Source of the DNA: Chlorops oryzae
Lineage: Eukaryota > Arthropoda > Insecta > Diptera > Chloropidae
Assembly (NCBI GenBank): GCA_020466095.1
Contig: CM035808.1
Coordinates: 44,737,793-44,801,792, forward strand
Reading direction: 5' to 3'
DNA length: 64,000 nt
Shown in pieces: positions 1 through 10,341 of the stretch. The notes under the pieces were generated by a model. The model saw only the letters and a program-made list of their open reading frames with translations, had not been told where the DNA came from and ran no database searches. Position 1 is the stretch's first letter. Each line of letters opens with the position of its first letter. The position numbers were made by a program, and so were the translations under genes.

Positions 1-521
1 TTCTCATGCTGTTTTGTTCTCTTCTTGGTCAGCTGATTTCACAACGTTTTGCGATCTCTCTCGATCTTATTTAACCCAATAAGCACGACGATATTGAAAT
101 GAACTCAAATTGAATTTGATGATTTCGAAAAATCGTTTTAGGCGAATTCCGAAATAGTTAGGAAGAGGATTGTCGTTTGATTTTTTGTTATCGCGAATTT
201 ATTAACCCTTACGCACTAAAAATACCAATGAACTTTCAGGCTTAAATTAATCGGTTTTAAAATTTAATTAAATTCATTTTCTACACTCGAAAAATCTGAG
301 GGAAATTTTCTATTACAAATACACACATGTGATTCTTCAAGATTCAAAAGAATTTTGGTTGGAACCACGTCCATCAATAGTTCAATACACTATCCACAAG
401 ACTGATCTGCTCGATGTTGTGCGAGACGTTAAAAGGGCATAGGTATTTATTGGAATGTGAAATTAATTCACGTTCGAGAAATTACGTACCAGGGAACATC
501 TAACATCTAAAGTTTGATGAC

Positions 522-851
522 TAGGGCTCGGAAAAAATGCACAAAAAATGACAAAAAATGCGTTTAAAAAAAAAAAACAGGTAAATAAGTCTCTAAGCTC
601 ATTCCGTCTGAAAAATTTCCTTAATGTCATTACTTTATGGTTTAAAAGTCGATAAAAATATTTTATTTTGAGGGGTATTCATTCAATTAAAATTTCAACG
701 CAAAAAAATAAAATAAAATAGATAAAAAATATTATTTGAAACGAATTTTTATGCATAAGTCAAAGACTGTCCAGGTGCATAAATTTGGACACTAACAGCA
801 TTTTTTTAATATTAATTTTTGTCATTTTCAGGGAATTTTTTCCGAGTCCTA
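522..851. mobile_element. Decayed inverted-repeat element (MITE-like)
   Basis: The left end TAGGGCTCGGAAAAAAT returns at the right as the reverse complement of ATTTTTTCCGAGTCCTA, with one mismatch. No clear target duplication is seen. It is AT-rich and non-coding inside. Confidence 0.5.
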
Positions 852-1184
852 TTTATGTCCATTAGAGAATATTTTTCCTTTTGATAATTCGATTTTAGAT
901 TTCATTTGTTGTGAGCTCATTAAAAGCAATTTTCTGGAAGGTAAAATGAAGAAATGAAAACAAGTTTTCCTCTCGAATACAATACGATTCGGAAACGAAC
1001 TCACGAATTGGCTTTGAAGAATTATTTTCGCTCGAAATCGTTTCCAAACCATTCTGAAATCGTTCTCGTTGTTTGCGCTTATTGGGTACACAGCTACACT
1101 ACTCTCAGAGTACACATCAAAAGAGAGCAATTCACTTGTTTATTTTTAAAGTTAACTTTAACAATAATATTGTTTCAAAAGTTC

Positions 1185-1188
<4 letters not shown>

Positions 1189-1220
<32 letters not shown>
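1189..1220. repeat. (CT)16 microsatellite
   Basis: An uninterrupted CT dinucleotide run of about 32 bp. Confidence 0.95.
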
Positions 1221-1223
<3 letters not shown>

Positions 1224-1490
1224 GCAAAAATATATTTTAAAAACCCACCCGTTTCTCTTATTCAGAAGATCCCAAACTTTTTAAGCCACTCACTCTTTTA
1301 CGCTAAAAATACCTAACGATCAATTTTTAATTTTTCAGAAAAGTAACACACAACGGTGCTCAGACTTGCGGACATGTTTGTTGACCTGCGCGAGGACCTG
1401 CAAATATGAGTCGACGATGGCCCATGCCCTTTGAACAACACATGATAGCATGGAAGACACTGCCCTTGTTCTCATACTCGTTTGTTAAGT

Positions 1491-2148
1491 TAGGGTGACC
1501 AAATTGCCTTCGGTTAAATAAAGGATACCATAAATCGAAAACCAAAAATCGCACACACAGAGGTGAGCACAAATTTTAAATTAGCCGAGCTTCGTCACAA
1601 TAAAAGGTAAATGAACATTGTTTTTTATTTGCTAAGAATTGATTGGACTTTAAATCTGAATACTCAGATTTTACATTTAAAACGAGATTTTTTTTTTTTT
1701 TTTGTTTTTCAAAAAAACTTCATTTCAATCCTGAAAAACGATTTAAAGCCCAATTCTGTACAACCCAAAATAAAGCTCAATTCATTAGCTTTGGACCTGA
1801 TTACATTTCGATTTGAGGTATAAATTACAATCCTTCCCTCAAAAGTGAAGGTTTTCCCGTAAAATTCATTTGCGCAAACTCTAAACGTCCTTCAAAAAAT
1901 CTGAAAAAATTTAGACAATTATCTTTCGAATTCCGTGTGGACATTTTAATATTTCCAAAAATAAAAAAATTTTCGGACGTTCCTAGTATGTACTTATTAG
2001 TAATAAGTTATATACACTGGAACGGGGTTTATTAGTATTACCAGAAAAATGAATAAAATAAAGGACAATCAAAGGCCGATTAATTACTTTCCCCAAATCG
2101 CCAAAAAAAAGGACATGTCCTTTTAAAAAAGGACGTTTGGTCACCCTA
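1491..2148. mobile_element. Non-autonomous DNA transposon with 7-bp target duplication
   Basis: It begins TAGGGTGACCAAA and ends TTTGGTCACCCTA. Both sides carry the 7-bp direct repeat GTTAAGT (1484-1490 and 2149-2155), as expected of a target-site duplication. The interior (658 bp in all) has no transposase frame. The superfamily is not clear from ends and duplication length. Confidence 0.75.
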
Positions 2149-2289
2149 GTTAAGTGCATGTCGCCACTCGATGTACTTGTGAACATTTGATTATTTGCTG
2201 GATTTGAAAAACTTATCATTAAATAAACATCAATTCTTCGTGATAAGACCGAAATTAAACGATTCGAAAGCAAAAAAGAAGAAGAAGAA

Positions 2290-4869
2290 ATGTCTGGTAT
2301 GTTATTTTTTGGCAAAATATCAATCTATCGAGCATTAATACTGACAATTAAATTCTTATTAAGAATTCACATCGAATCGGCTTCTTTTAAGCTTGGGAAT
2401 CGGCTTAGGTGTTACGATGATATCCGCACTCACGTATTATTACCACAAGTACTTTAAACGTGATGTTATGCCAGAGAAATGGCGTCGTATTGGAAAATTA
2501 GAGCATATATATCTATTTCCAATCAAATCGTGTGCTCCGCTTAAGTTAACCGCAAACGTTGAATTTTCATGCGATGTACTGGGACTTCGTTTGGACGGTA
2601 TACGCGATCGTGGCATGATGCTAATTGATGATGATAATAAAATGATAACGGCACGCGTTTATCCTAAAATGGTTTTAATACAGCCGGAAATTATAGCGGC
2701 AAAAAAATTACGAATTACCTATGAAAACATGGACCCATTGTATTTGGATTTAACCGAAATTGGTGAATTGGGGCCTGGAAAAGATGTACATACGGCTGTT
2801 TGGGACACCGAATTGGATGCAATGCTTTGCGGAGAGATCTTTGACAACTGGTTTTCGAAAGTCATTTTGGGCAAAGAAAAGGGTCTTCGATTAGTATATT
2901 ACCCGTATCCGAAACCAATACGTACTGTTAATCCCCGCATGTCGAATGAACCATTTATAAAAGATGAGGACACGGTATGGAAATGATTTTTTTTTTTTTA
3001 ATTTTCAACTGTAAAAAGAACTCAAATTCTCTTTCAAGGGCGCATTTCCTGATGCGACGAGTTATGTTCTCATAAATTTAGCTTCCGTTGCTGAGCTTAA
3101 TACTCGAATAACACGTCCAGTGAATCCTTTACAGTTTCGAGGAAACTTTTACATAAAAATGGATGAACCAATTGCTTTTGCCGAAGATAAATGGCAATGG
3201 CTTAAGATTGGCCACGATAAGGTGTTTCGTGTTGTATCACCCTGTACACGTTGTATATTTCCCAACATAAATGTCATGACCGGTGAACGTGATCCCGATG
3301 GACAGCCATCAAAGGCACTCAAAAGGTGAGTGGTATAAATGAGCAAACATTTTTTCATAAATATTTAAATTCACAAAATCATTTTAACATAAATTTCAAC
3401 ATATGTATACAATACAATCCATGCATATTTATTTTTTTTTTTTTTTCATCTCTTTTCTGTGCCCAAATTTTCCATAATCTCGGCCATACTTTGATCAGGT
3501 AGAGCTTTGTAACTTGACACGAATACTTGCGGTAGATTTCCATAGTTGAAGCTTCGTAAATTTTTAGCTTTGTACGAAATTCGTTGGGGCTCGTTGGGGC
3601 AATTATTGTTGTTTTCATTATTACTTTCATTAAAATATCCATCAAAGAACACATAGTGATTCGGATTTGATATGATTTTCTCCAATCCATAATGTTTTTT
3701 CATAAAATTGATCAGGCTATCGGAAGGACAATCGAGACTCAATTTCACCGCTGGCAAATTCTCTTCGGCTAACATTTTATCGAATAAAACTTTGCCAAGT
3801 CCACGTCTTTGATGCGAGTCATGTATATAAAAATCCAAAACACAAGGTGTTTTCATATTATATCGTCTGCCTTGATCATCATACGTAGTAAGATCCTTTT
3901 TTCCTACTTTTAGAAGCCCAATAGCGATACCTCGTGGCTTTGCTGTTGCATCGCCCATTAGATAAATCGTTTGATCTTCGAATTGCCGTAGTTTCTGATG
4001 CGTTGTTATTGGCTTCTTTAATTGCTGAGACTTTGCCGAAAGCTCTCCCAATGTGTCTATGATCTCCATTGTTTTCAATTTTGCATCCGTTATTTGGTAT
4101 CGATTACCATGGAATGAGCTTGGGATTAAATCAGAGTTCACTCTTACAACGCTTTGCGGAAATATTGGTCTTATATCGAGTTGCAAATCAACCATATTTG
4201 AATTTTTATTGCACAATGACGTCAATTTATTTAGAATTACAAATATTTCGATTTTTAATTTACAGAAAACTTTTGCAGCAAATATTTCAATTCGAATGAA
4301 TTTAATACCAAGGCGAAGAATTTCGAATCAGGGAATAGTAGAGTGCAAAGCTTCCTTTATTATATCTGATTTGGGGTATTATCTATTTTTAAAAAAAATT
4401 CATTTTCTCTCACTTGCTCATTATCTTTTCGGCTACTATTCATAGTACTTTCAAATAATTAGTAGTTATTATTATAATTATATTATAAACTTTAAAATCT
4501 CTCAAGTATCACATTTTTTGAATGAAGACCTTCAAATAGAGAGCTATACTAGATTAAACGTCATATTTATGTCCAAATATTGATGAACTTGTATTTGATA
4601 CGCATCACCTTTAAACTTTCTTCGGCCAAGCTGAGTTTGAGAACAAGATAAGACTTGCAGTGCAACGAATCTTTCATTCGATTTGCTTTGAATTCCATAG
4701 CAACATATACGATACATAAAATACATACTTCTCCCATTTCAGTTATCGCATGTGGCCAAAATATTCATCGCCAGTGTTTGGCATTAATTTGGGTGTTCGT
4801 CAAATTGGCAGCCCAACGAAACTCAACGATATTATTTACATTGAGGACTGTTCAGGCTCCCTCAATTGA
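2290..4869 (+). CDS. Mitochondrial amidoxime-reducing component (mARC; MOSC-domain molybdenum enzyme)
   Basis: Four coding exons: 2290-2296, 2364-2974, 3039-3325 and 4743-4869, giving 343 residues. The tiny first exon ends at a GTATGT donor. The acceptor at 2362-2363 is chosen because it alone keeps frame, and it gives a short N-terminus followed by a hydrophobic anchor (residues about 10-27), as in mARC proteins. The MOSC N-terminal barrel follows (LEHIYLFPIKSC, then GLRLDGIRDRGMMLID). The MOSC core ends with SPCTRC, Cys275 and Cys278, the region that in the family holds the molybdenum-binding cysteine. The last exon gives the usual SYRMWPKYSSPVFG and IGSPTKLNDIIYIED tail. The family reduces N-hydroxylated compounds with cytochrome b5 and its reductase on the outer mitochondrial membrane. 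The 1.4-kb last intron carries another gene on the opposite strand. Family assignment is very secure; exon 1 is inferred from splice signals. Confidence 0.93.
3446..4195 (-). CDS. Alpha-tubulin N-acetyltransferase (ATAT1/MEC-17 family), nested and intronless
   Basis: A single open frame of 249 residues on the minus strand, wholly inside the last intron of the mARC gene. The ATG at 4195 is preferred over 4225 because the protein then starts like family members (MVDLQLDIRPIFP). Family marks: the substrate-side helix IIDTLGELSAKSQQ (about 46-58), the acetyl-CoA loop HQRRGLGK (about 128-135) inside LDFYIHDSHQRRGLG, the conserved Asp155 in SLDCPSDSL, and NFMKKHYGLE, which leads into the VFFDGYF strand. 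The family acetylates Lys40 of alpha-tubulin inside the microtubule lumen. The Asn-rich C-terminal part (after about 195) is probably disordered. The lack of introns fits a retrocopy, but the frame is complete and no catalytic residue appears lost, so it is probably functional. Whether a second, intron-bearing copy exists elsewhere cannot be seen here. Confidence 0.92.
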   Translation of the reverse strand: MVDLQLDIRPIFPQSVVRVNSDLIPSSFHGNRYQITDAKLKTMEIIDTLGELSAKSQQLKKPITTHQKLRQFEDQTIYLMGDATAKPRGIAIGLLKVGKKDLTTYDDQGRRYNMKTPCVLDFYIHDSHQRRGLGKVLFDKMLAEENLPAVKLSLDCPSDSLINFMKKHYGLEKIISNPNHYVFFDGYFNESNNENNNNCPNEPQRISYKAKNLRSFNYGNLPQVFVSSYKALPDQSMAEIMENLGTEKR

Positions 4870-5321
4870 CTGAAATGCAACTATCGTCCGTCTGCAACAA
4901 GTTGCCAAAAAAATGGCATGTCATACGTTGCATCTGCGCCGGACACTTGCTGATTCTTGTATCGAACGTCATTACGATAGCATCAAGGTGTCTCTAAATC
5001 TTCTTCTCAGCGATTACATTCAAATCGTCTATATATATATTTTTTTTCTCCAAATTAATTTATTTCAAGTTTAATAATCGGAAATTTATATATCGTTTTC
5101 ATTTAATTTTACTCGCCTTAATTTAATTAATCTTCGGAAATTATTCCTACGAATCAACAAAAAGCGGCGGCGATCGCGTTCGAACCAATCACAAGCACGT
5201 AAGAATTCTCCCATAATTCTTTACAATGAATAAAATCTATATTCCTTCCAAATCGTGTATTTATTCCAGGGACCCAAAATAATAATTATTTTTGAATTTT
5301 GAATTTTAAAAATCGATATAA

Positions 5322-6140
5322 AATAATTTATATTTTAAAAATTAGTATTTAAGTGTTATTCTTAGAGTTTTATTTTTTTATCAAAAAACAAAAATTAATT
5401 CTCAAGTTTTATTTTTTGATCAGGAAATAACAATTATTTTTCGAGTTTTATTTTTTACTCAGAAGATAAAACTTATTCTAAGAGTTTTAGTTTTAACTCA
5501 GTAAATAAAAATTGCTTTTAGAGTTTTATTTTTTGCTCGGATGATAAAAATTATTTTTGGAGTTTTATTTTTTACTCAGAAAATACAAATTATTTTTCAA
5601 GTTTTTTGTTTTACTCACAACATTATGCAAACACAAGTATTATGCAAATATTTTTTGGATTTGAATTGTGGTTGCCGATTTCGCATCTGGCCTTTTTCAT
5701 TTCCTCGTGTTCATCATCATCCGACTCTTCATCACTTTATCCTATTTCAGGCGTTATCTTGAAGAAAGTGGTAATATACTTATGCAAGAGTTTTATTTTT
5801 CTGAGTAAAAAAAAAAAACTCAAAAACCAATTTTTATTTTTTGAGTAATAAATAAAAATCTAAGATAAATTTTTATCTTCAGAGCAAAAAATAAAATTCG
5901 AAAAATAATTTTTATTTACTGAGTAAAAATTAAAAATCTAAAAATAAGTTTTTTCTTCTGAGTAAAAAATAAAATTCGAAAATTAATTTTTATTTCTTGA
6001 TCGAAAAATAAAACTCTAAGAATAAGTTTTATCTTCTGAGTAAAAAATAAAAACTCTAAAAAATAATTGTTATTTTCCTGATTAAAATAAAAAACTCTTA
6101 AAATAATACTTAAAATTGTAATTTTTAAAATATAATTTAT
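5322..6140. mobile_element. Foldback-like element with long internally repeated arms
   Basis: The left arm (about 5322-5625) is a series of imperfect repeats of roughly 55-65 bp with the core TTTTATTTTTTACTCAGA. The right arm (about 5795-6140) has the same units in inverted orientation (TCTGAGTAAAAAATAAAA). A single-copy centre of about 170 bp separates them. Long arms of tandem subrepeats recall the FB foldback class of fly elements. No coding frame is seen. Confidence 0.7.
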
Positions 6141-6508
6141 AATAGTTTATTCTCTTTTATATTCTAGGCTATTCCCGGATTCCCGATATACACTTCCTGA
6201 GCTATTTAAGGACCATTAATATACAGTGGTCGTCCAATATAACGAACACTCGCTTTTACGAATTCGTGATTTAACGAACAGCTTAAAATTTTGCATTGAA
6301 GGTTCTATATTACGAAGGAAATGAAAATTTTGTTCGATATAACGAATATTTTTTTTTTTTTTTTGCAAGCCAATTCCTTGTATTTATGACTATGTAGGCA
6401 TGCTTGTGTATTCAATTTATGTATGTCGCCGTTATATTGCGTGAAAAAACAAGCATCGACACGGCGTTTGTTGGCAAAGAACGCTCGGGGTAGACTCTGA
6501 TTAAAGTG

Positions 6509-7132
6509 ATGACGAGCAGGAGAGTGAACTAGACGAAAACATAAACGATAATGGATTTACTATTAAGCACGAATGTGCAGTAAATTATTTAGAAAATAAT
6601 GTTGAATGGGCAATACAAAATAATGTCGAATGCTCAAAAGTAGTGTCCGACCGAAGGTTCGGCTTCGGCTTCGGTAATCGGCATAATCGGCCAATTTCTT
6701 AATCTTCGGCTTCGGCTGGAAAAAGCCGAATATTTTAGCCGAATATTTTTGCATTTTAATGGAAGTAAAAAAGTCACGATAGATTTTCAATTGCTTGATT
6801 GAGACCTTTTACACTAGTGAATTATTGCCGTAAATTCTCACTTTGTGGGCGACTAAAGCGAAAGAGTTTAGAGAAAATTTGAGCGGTTTTTTTTTTTGTG
6901 CTTGTCAAATGAATAAAGACTGATTTTGTTTCCTTACTGTAAAATGTTTTGCATTCGGCTTCGGCCTTCGGCCGAAGTCTTCAACTCTGCCGATTGTTCG
7001 GCTTCGGCTAAAAATCCACCTTCGGTCGGACACTACTCAAAAGTCTTAATGTTAAGAGAGTTGCAGGAGCTGGCTGTTCAAAAAAAGTTGAAGTCAACTA
7101 AAAAACAATCAGCAATAACCGATTTTTTTTAA
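6509..7132 (+). pseudogene. C-terminal remnant of a pogo-like transposase, ending in a PCNA-box-like motif
   Basis: Read across the inserted MITE (6641-7035 plus one 8-bp duplicate), the frame continues from GFTIKHECAVNYLENNVEW into SKVLMLRELQELAVQKK and ends KKQSAITDFF just before the stop at 7132. QSAITDFF fits the PIP-box pattern (Q-x-x-I/L-x-x-F-F). The pogo transposase of Drosophila is known to bind PCNA through a C-terminal motif of this kind. Upstream, a stop codon and the missing catalytic domain mark it as a relic. Confidence 0.7.
6641..7035. mobile_element. hAT-type MITE nested in the pogo-like element
   Basis: Ends are TAGTGTCCGACCGAAGGT and the inverse ACCTTCGGTCGGACACTA. The 8-bp direct repeat CTCAAAAG lies on both sides (6633-6640 and 7036-7043), typical of the hAT superfamily. 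The ends carry many GGCTTC/GCCGAA subrepeats. There is no coding capacity in its 395 bp. Confidence 0.9.
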
Positions 7133-7592
7133 CTAAATCTGTGTAAACGGGTCCTTTTTTTTAATAAAAGCTTGTTATTGCCTGAAAAGGGAAGATTTTG
7201 GTGCAAAAATTTACTGTCCAATATAACGAATTTTTCGAATTTACGAACAAGCCGTGCAACATAAGATTCGTTATATTGGACGACCACTGTATTGAAAAGA
7301 AAAAACCCCATTTATTGTCTAATAAATATTTTATATTTATGCTTAAACTTTCGTTTTTTAACATTTTCGAAGTTCGTTAGCAAAACCAATCGCAATTTTT
7401 GGGAAAGGTGCTTGGAATACGTTTGTATACAAAGTTATATCAAATGAGAAACATACGGATTATTTTCTTTTTAAACATCACAAATGGGGGGCCTTACAAT
7501 ACAATGATAAAATAGGGGTTTTACAAAACAATTACGTGCATTTAGATTTATATGCAAATTGAAAATGAAGATAATAAAAATGGTCTTAGAAC

Positions 7593-8605
7593 TTAATTTC
7601 CTCCGACACATTTCTGCCACGCCAATCCACCACATGCCATGGATATTATAATATAAACAACAAGAATGATCAAACATGTCACTGCAACATAAACGCGTAT
7701 CTTCTTCCAGAACATTTTTCTTGCCAAAGATCGTGATTGCTGACGGAATTGCACGGACTGAAAGATGAAAGCAAAAAATTTTAATTAATATTTTGGAAGA
7801 GAGGAAAATAATATTATAGCCCATTTCTATAAAATCCTGGTGAATTTTTCCCAACGGATTAGAAAAAAATTATCCCATTCTAAGTAGATTGGGTAGTAAA
7901 TCTAATCGGGCTGTATATCTTTGAGATCACTTACATTATTGCTTAAGTTTTCCGTTTGGTTAACAAGCAATTTCAGTTTATCGCCACGTTCACATAAGTT
8001 ATCTGGAAAAGGAAAAATTTTATTATCAAGAGACTTCATTAAGACCTTAACTTCTCATAGGAGCAATTATTATTCTTTTGGAGAAGTATTTTATGAGAAA
8101 ACATACCTATATTCTTCACCATGATATTTTTCAGTTCGTCAATTTGTCCATGCACTTTAGAGATTTGATCTACCTCCCGGGATTGACTATAGTGTGTCAT
8201 TTGTTGTTCCAATACCCTTGAAAACTCTGAATTCATAGCATAAGCTATAGCCGTAGCTATTTGTAGACCATATGTTTGCGTAAACTTCTGTTTAATATCA
8301 GCAAGAAATAGAAAAGCCCGTCCACGTTCGAATTCCTGAAGAAAAACCCATAGATATCGAAATTTTATGCTTCAGCCAACACAAGGCAATACAATACATA
8401 CGTTATCTGTTATGCACATATAGATGATCTTGTTCTCGCAATTGTAATGAATGAGATAGTCGCCATGTGAATATGTTAATTTGTGGTTTTCCATTGCAAT
8501 CTTCAAGATGATCTGTTCGGTCACCTCAGCAAAATTTCCAACGCATTGTGCATATTTGGCGAGCACAGTTGTGCCACGTGAAATCACACTGTACAGTATA
8601 GGCAT
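7593..8605 (-). CDS. Vamp7: Vesicle-associated membrane protein 7 (longin R-SNARE)
   Basis: Four coding exons on the minus strand: 8605-8402, 8335-8107, 8002-7935 and 7757-7593, giving 221 residues, the normal length. All junctions are GT-AG, with phases 0, 1 and 0. Residues 1 to about 110 form the longin domain (MPILYSVISRGTTVLAKYA at the start, then ERGRAFLFL and AIAYAMNSEFSRVL). The R-SNARE motif runs from about 125 to 185, with the zero-layer arginine at about 150 in NLCERGDKL. A transmembrane anchor (about 189-208) and a short Cys-containing lumenal tail (ACGGLAWQKC) end the protein. In other animals VAMP7 drives fusion in late endosome, lysosome and secretory traffic. An exact TATCGATA motif about 500 bp upstream may belong to its promoter. 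A 5' UTR intron is possible but not resolved. Confidence 0.96.
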
Positions 8606-9096
8606 TTTCCGAAACTTTCAAATTATGCTCAAAATATGATTCCTTATCAACGACAGAAGCCGTTGTCTTTCGAACACTTAAAGCAATGCTGTAAGTAAAC
8701 AATGAATAAGCTTGTTTAGAACTTAAGAGCACAATCGCACGTACGTACATACCTATGAAGTGACGCCTATGGCCTCCCTTTGCTCGTGGGTGCGGACGCT
8801 TCACTGATTGCGTTTTTGTAATATAATCTTCAAGTCTTTCACAACACAAGATGTTTATAATGAATCACACCGACAAAAACAACAACAAAAAATAAGAAAA
8901 CAACGGCACTTCACAAAATCGTTCCTTATACTGTAGATCAATTATTTTATTAATTATTCAGAATATCGATATAAATTTATTGCAATTTTATTGTTGTTCT
9001 TTCTTCGAGTAATTAGTCGCAGTCGTCCATTGAAGTGCGAAATGAAATCGTCTTTTTCCAGAACAGCTAAGAAGTAATCGATGATTTGGTCGGTGC

Positions 9097-9104
9097 TATC
9101 GATA
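9097..9104. promoter_or_regulatory. DRE-type motif TATCGATA upstream of Vamp7
   Basis: Exact palindromic TATCGATA with further ATCGAT cores at about 9077 and 9111. In Drosophila this 8-mer is bound by DREF and BEAF-32 at housekeeping promoters. Function here is inferred from sequence and position only. Confidence 0.5.
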
Positions 9105-9168
9105 CTTTCAATCGATGCACTTTCTTTTGTCACAAGCTATTAATTGGTATACGGTATAACGGAATCGT

Positions 9169-9831
9169 CATATATTACTATATGTGGCACTCTACAACAA
9201 CTATGCCTTTTGAGTTGAAGTAGGCCCCCGTTGCATGCATTCTTATGGCAAAATCAAAAACGTAGCACGCCCCCGAGAATTTCCGGGTCCGGTCTAACAA
9301 ATCTTTTCAAATCTTGTAACATGTACCAAAATGTTTGGTATAACTCATATACATGTATGAATGTTCGTCAAATATTTTTTGTTAAAACTCATTTTTTTCG
9401 ACTAAAATATGGTTTTTATATAATATCAAAAATCTTTACGTGAAATTTTCCTTTTGTTCTTCAACAACGCTAAAGAAGAGCACTCATACGTCGAATATGA
9501 CCGAATGTTTGTTTACAAAACAGAACAGCTGATATGAACTTTTCAGTGATGTAGAAAAAATTCTAGCTCGATACCAAACTAATGGCTCAAGTACCTATAA
9601 CAAATTATGCTAAAATGAATATAAAAACTACTTATCTTTTGAACTCCTCTCTTGAAAAGGGCACAGTATTGCATAATCTTTCATCAAAAACCTAAAAGGT
9701 TGTATACTAAAAAGAAAACATTAAAAAATTTCAACGCAAGAATGCTTAGTTACAAAATTGAATGAGTACTCAAAACAATCTAGCATCACTAATTCTGTTG
9801 TTGTTGGGAGTGCCACATATAGTAATATGTG
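9169..9831. mobile_element. hAT-type non-autonomous element upstream of Taf5
   Basis: Ends are CATATATTACTATATGTGG and the inverse of CACATATTACTATATGTGG, continuing CACTC on both. The 8-bp repeat GGAATCGT flanks it (9161-9168 and 9832-9839). The 663-bp interior has no transposase frame. Confidence 0.88.
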
Positions 9832-9848
9832 GGAATCGTAAAAGATAC

Positions 9849-10022
9849 TCGGGAGTCAGACACACGAACAATGTTTTAAAACAATTAAGTAAGTGAAGGA
9901 AGACGTGGGAAGAAAAGAGACAATTGTTTATTAAATGCTCCGGAACAATATGTGCTTCCTTTTCTTTCTCATACATTCGAATGGGATGTTTTCGAAACAT
10001 TGTTCGTGTGTCTGACTCTCGA
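9849..10022. repeat. Inverted-repeat (hairpin) sequence, probably a MITE
   Basis: A left arm TCGGGAGTCAGACACACGAA returns inverted at about 10,000-10,020 with few mismatches. AGATA flanks both sides, a possible 5-bp duplication. It lies directly beside the hAT element and about 320 bp before the Taf5 start codon. Confidence 0.65.
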
Positions 10023-10158
10023 GATACAATATTTGATTTCTCCTTATGTCACCCGCTAACGAAATCATTATTGAGCATATGCTCTGTGTAACCACTGTAT
10101 GGGAAAAAATTCTGTTAGTTTGAAATGCAACGCTGAACTTTCTCTTCTTTCAAAAGCA

Positions 10159-10200
10159 ATCGATAGTATTGAGATTTTCGCATTTGTAATGCAATCGATA
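10159..10200. promoter_or_regulatory. Pair of AATCGATA (DRE-like) motifs upstream of Taf5
   Basis: AATCGATAG at 10159 and AATCGATA at 10193, some 140-180 bp before the Taf5 start codon. Each differs from the DREF site by one base. A role as core promoter elements is inferred. Confidence 0.4.
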
Positions 10201-10341
10201 AATTTGGATGTATCGGGAAGCTGCCAGCTCTAAAGAGAATCAGTGAGCTTGTTTTTGTTTCCCCAAACGTACGGACTGTACAAGAGAAATTATTAATATT
10301 TAGGGAATTGTTTACAATTATTTCGCGAAAGCATACGCACT

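Larger units (their letters stand above)
1..2289. other. Intergenic stretch left of the mARC gene
   Basis: No coding region is supported here; open frames are short and low in complexity. It holds a decayed inverted-repeat element (522-851), a CT microsatellite (1189-1220) and a 658-bp inverted-repeat transposon (1491-2148). The last part must contain the 5' UTR and promoter of the mARC gene, whose ATG is at 2290, but I see no clear TATA box. Confidence 0.6.
6224..7289 (+). mobile_element. Decayed pogo/Tigger-like transposon
   Basis: Ends are CAGTGGTCGTCCAATATA on the left and its exact inverse TATATTGGACGACCACTG on the right, each flanked by TA (6222-6223 and 7290-7291). This is the layout of Tc1/mariner-superfamily elements of the pogo/Tigger type. 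Inside is only the C-terminal end of a transposase, interrupted by another element at 6641-7035. Most of the transposase is deleted, so the element is dead. Confidence 0.85.
4870..7592. other. Transposon-filled interval between mARC and Vamp7
   Basis: No host gene is supported. It holds a foldback-like element with long AT-rich arms (5322-6140) and a pogo-like transposon (6224-7289) that is itself split by a hAT-type MITE (6641-7035). The first few hundred bases include the 3' UTR of mARC; the last 300 include that of Vamp7. Confidence 0.7.
8606..10341. other. Divergent upstream region between Vamp7 and Taf5
   Basis: The two genes point away from each other, so both promoters lie here. It contains DRE-type motifs (9097-9104, 10159-10166, 10193-10200), a 663-bp hAT-type element (9169-9831) and a hairpin sequence (9849-10022). 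Open frames are short and have no recognisable family. Confidence 0.6.

Noticed and set aside
2384..2391. Acceptor CTTTTAAG for mARC exon 2
   Set aside because: Joining exon 1 there gives a stop after seven codons; the acceptor at 2362-2363 gives an open, family-like N-terminus.
8526..8849. 107-codon minus-strand frame over the Vamp7 start
   Set aside because: Overlaps the Vamp7 first exon in another frame and has no recognisable family.
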